Source: Histidinibacterium aquaticum
GTDB lineage: Bacteria; Pseudomonadota; Alphaproteobacteria; Rhodobacterales; Rhodobacteraceae
Reading direction: 5' to 3'
Assembly (NCBI RefSeq): GCF_008710275.1
Contig: NZ_VYQE01000003.1
Coordinates: 589,041-653,040 of the forward strand
DNA: 64,000 nucleotides
Made by a program: the position numbers and the translations under genes. Positions within the stretch are counted from its first letter, which is position 1, and the number at the start of each line of letters is the position of its first letter. Shown here piece by piece: positions 62,959-64,000 of this stretch. The notes beneath the pieces were generated by a model that was not told the origin of the DNA, did not search any database, and saw nothing but the letters and a program-made list of their open reading frames with translations.

Positions 62959-63468
62959 TCAGGCGGATTTCCGCGGAGCCGGGGCCGAGGTGTCGCGCTC
63001 CATCAGGTGATCGATGAAGAGCGACAGGAGCTGCGATCGGTTCTGGACACCGGCCTTGCGGTAGATGGCGGCGGACTGCGCCTTGACCGTGCCCTCGGAG
63101 GTCTGGCGCAGCTCGGCGATCTCCGAGGTAGAGAGGCCCTTCACCGCGAAGAGCGCCACGTCGCGCTCAGCCGGCGTCAGCCCCCAGCTGTCGAACTGTT
63201 CCTCGACGACATCGAGGAAGGCCGACTGCGCGGCACGGAGCCGTGTCTCGGCCTTGGCGGTTCGGGCGAAGGCCGCGCGCAGCGCGAGCGTGCCGGTCAG
63301 GACGCCGAGGAGGAGCCCGAGCACGGCACCGATCTCGATGATCTCGTGCAGGCGCCAGCTGATCGGACCGCCGATGCCGAAGATCGTGGTCAGCAGCTTG
63401 AACGCGAAGAAGCCGGCGCTGACGGCCTGGACGACAAGGATGCCGGTTATCAGCAGCCGCGACGACAC
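62959..63468 (-). CDS. Membrane-anchored LuxR-type transcriptional regulator
   Basis: A 169-residue protein with two membrane helices (about 5-30 and 44-66) followed by a short linker and a LuxR/NarL helix-turn-helix at 97-155 (WGLTPAERDVALFAVKGLSTSEIAEL...GTVKAQSAAIYRKAGVQNRSQLLSLFIDHL). There is no receiver or autoinducer-binding domain. One-component regulators with the DNA-binding domain tethered to the membrane usually sense an envelope signal. It lies 44 bases after the stop of the Asp-rich PepSY-like gene. Confidence 0.88.
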   Translation of the reverse strand: MSSRLLITGILVVQAVSAGFFAFKLLTTIFGIGGPISWRLHEIIEIGAVLGLLLGVLTGTLALRAAFARTAKAETRLRAAQSAFLDVVEEQFDSWGLTPAERDVALFAVKGLSTSEIAELRQTSEGTVKAQSAAIYRKAGVQNRSQLLSLFIDHLMERDTSAPAPRKSA

Positions 63469-63512
63469 GCGGAGGTCAGCACGTCCGGGGACGCGAGCGG
63501 GACGACCGGCGC

Positions 63513-64000
63513 TCAGTCGTCATCGTCGTCATCGTCGTCATCATCGTCGTCCCGGTCGTCGTCATCGTCATCGCGGTCGTCGTCATCATCATCGTCGCGG
63601 TCCCCGCCGCGGCCCCGGCCACGTCCCCGGCGATCGTCATCATCATCGTCGTCGTCGTCCGAGGCCCCGGATCGCCGACCCGAGCGGTCGTCGGACCGAT
63701 CATCATCGCGGCCGGACGAGGACGAGCCACGTCCCGAATTGCCGGAGCTCCCGCCATTGCCCGAGTTCGAGCTGGCCGCCGACCCGCGGCGATCGTCGTC
63801 GTCATCGTCGCTGCGGGGGTTCAGCACCCGCGGGCGGCTGTCGTCGCCGCGCCTGATGGTGGTGAGGTCCCGCAGGTTCTCGCCCGTCGTCGGGTTGAAC
63901 ACGAGCTCCCGGTCATAGCTGGGGCTCTGCGCGTGCAGAATGACGCGCCCGAGCAGGGTCCGGCTCGCCTCGATCGAGGTGAAGCCCTGGGCGCGAAGCT
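63513..64000 (-). CDS. Asp-rich PepSY-like protein (5' end outside window)
   Basis: A partial frame of at least 162 residues entering from the right edge. The first visible part, LRAQGFTSIEASRTLLGRVILHAQSPSYDRELVFNPTTG, has the PepSY-like strand-turn pattern found in short exported proteins of Rhodobacterales. It then becomes low complexity: Ser/Gly/Asn blocks and runs of aspartate broken by arginine, ending in a twelve-Asp tail. Both GAC and GAT codons are used, so the tract is not a pure triplet microsatellite. Probably exported (N-terminus not seen); a calcium-binding or charge-based role is possible. Confidence 0.75.
   Translation of the reverse strand, partial: LRAQGFTSIEASRTLLGRVILHAQSPSYDRELVFNPTTGENLRDLTTIRRGDDSRPRVLNPRSDDDDDDRRGSAASSNSGNGGSSGNSGRGSSSSGRDDDRSDDRSGRRSGASDDDDDDDDDRRGRGRGRGGDRDDDDDDDRDDDDDDRDDDDDDDDDDDD

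Noticed and set aside
63510..63680. CRISPR-like or tandem-repeat array from regular GTC/ATC spacing
   Set aside because: The pattern is the coding of aspartate runs in an open frame; there are no unique spacers and no cas genes.

Overview
The window is GC-rich, densely coded DNA (roughly two thirds G+C) from an alphaproteobacterial chromosome, most likely a member of the Rhodobacterales (Rhodobacter/Roseobacter group). The evidence is the mix of lineage-typical genes (DUF2125, extensin-like protein next to tyrC/hisC, homospermidine synthase, paired MerR regulators in front of a fad cluster, Hint-domain proteins, DUF3072) and above all an RNA in front of metK that matches the SAM/SAH riboswitch, a family described from Rhodobacterales. 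No tRNA, rRNA, CRISPR array, insertion sequence or phage gene was seen.

Layout. 1-3.6 kb (minus): a MotA/ExbB-like channel protein and a MotB-like partner with a very long coiled coil, cut by the window edge. 3.7-8 kb: chaC, a DUF2125 protein (plus), then an extensin-like protein, tyrC and hisC as an overlapping minus-strand operon. 8.1-16.7 kb: homospermidine synthase, two membrane proteins, rpsD, a Hint-domain protein, an LpxR-like lipid A deacylase, a MATE exporter and two hotdog thioesterases. 16.8-24.1 kb (plus): two MerR regulators and a fatty-acid beta-oxidation cluster (acyl-CoA dehydrogenase, small RHH-like protein, GST, thiolase, FadB-type protein) closed by a terminator. 24.1-27.8 kb (minus): GNAT, methionine aminopeptidase, a second Hint protein that lacks the catalytic cysteine, a sulfotransferase and an unrecognised protein.

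27.9-36.9 kb (plus): miaB, an OmpA-like envelope protein with a lipoprotein that shares its Cys-Cys module, then phoH-ybeY-corC-lnt, the riboswitch-controlled metK and an M48-like protein without the catalytic motif. 36.9-42.6 kb (minus): an exported Pro/Ala-rich protein and the nucleoside-salvage operon cdd-deoA-deoB-add-upp. 42.7-50.9 kb: three tandem DUF3072 proteins, maeB behind a perfect 22-bp palindrome, prpE, nadK, glyA and an esterase.

51-64 kb: two small paralogous membrane proteins, then a visibly AT-richer 1-kb gene for an orphan GHKL ATPase (the best candidate for foreign DNA), abutting an inverted repeat whose loop is the lepA stop codon. After lepA come a DksA-like protein, an exported MORN-repeat protein, a PPC-domain protein with meaB, rpmB, a PCuAC copper chaperone, rplY-pth-DUF2332-DUF2237, and finally a minus-strand group of an Asp-rich PepSY-like protein, a membrane-anchored LuxR-type regulator and an acidic, Met-rich EF-hand protein.

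Most of the window is housekeeping. The parts least explained by known biology are the orphan ATPase and its boundary, the terminal PepSY/LuxR/EF-hand group, the shared Cys-Cys envelope module, several perfect operator-like palindromes, and a two-hairpin intergenic repeat present in two copies.
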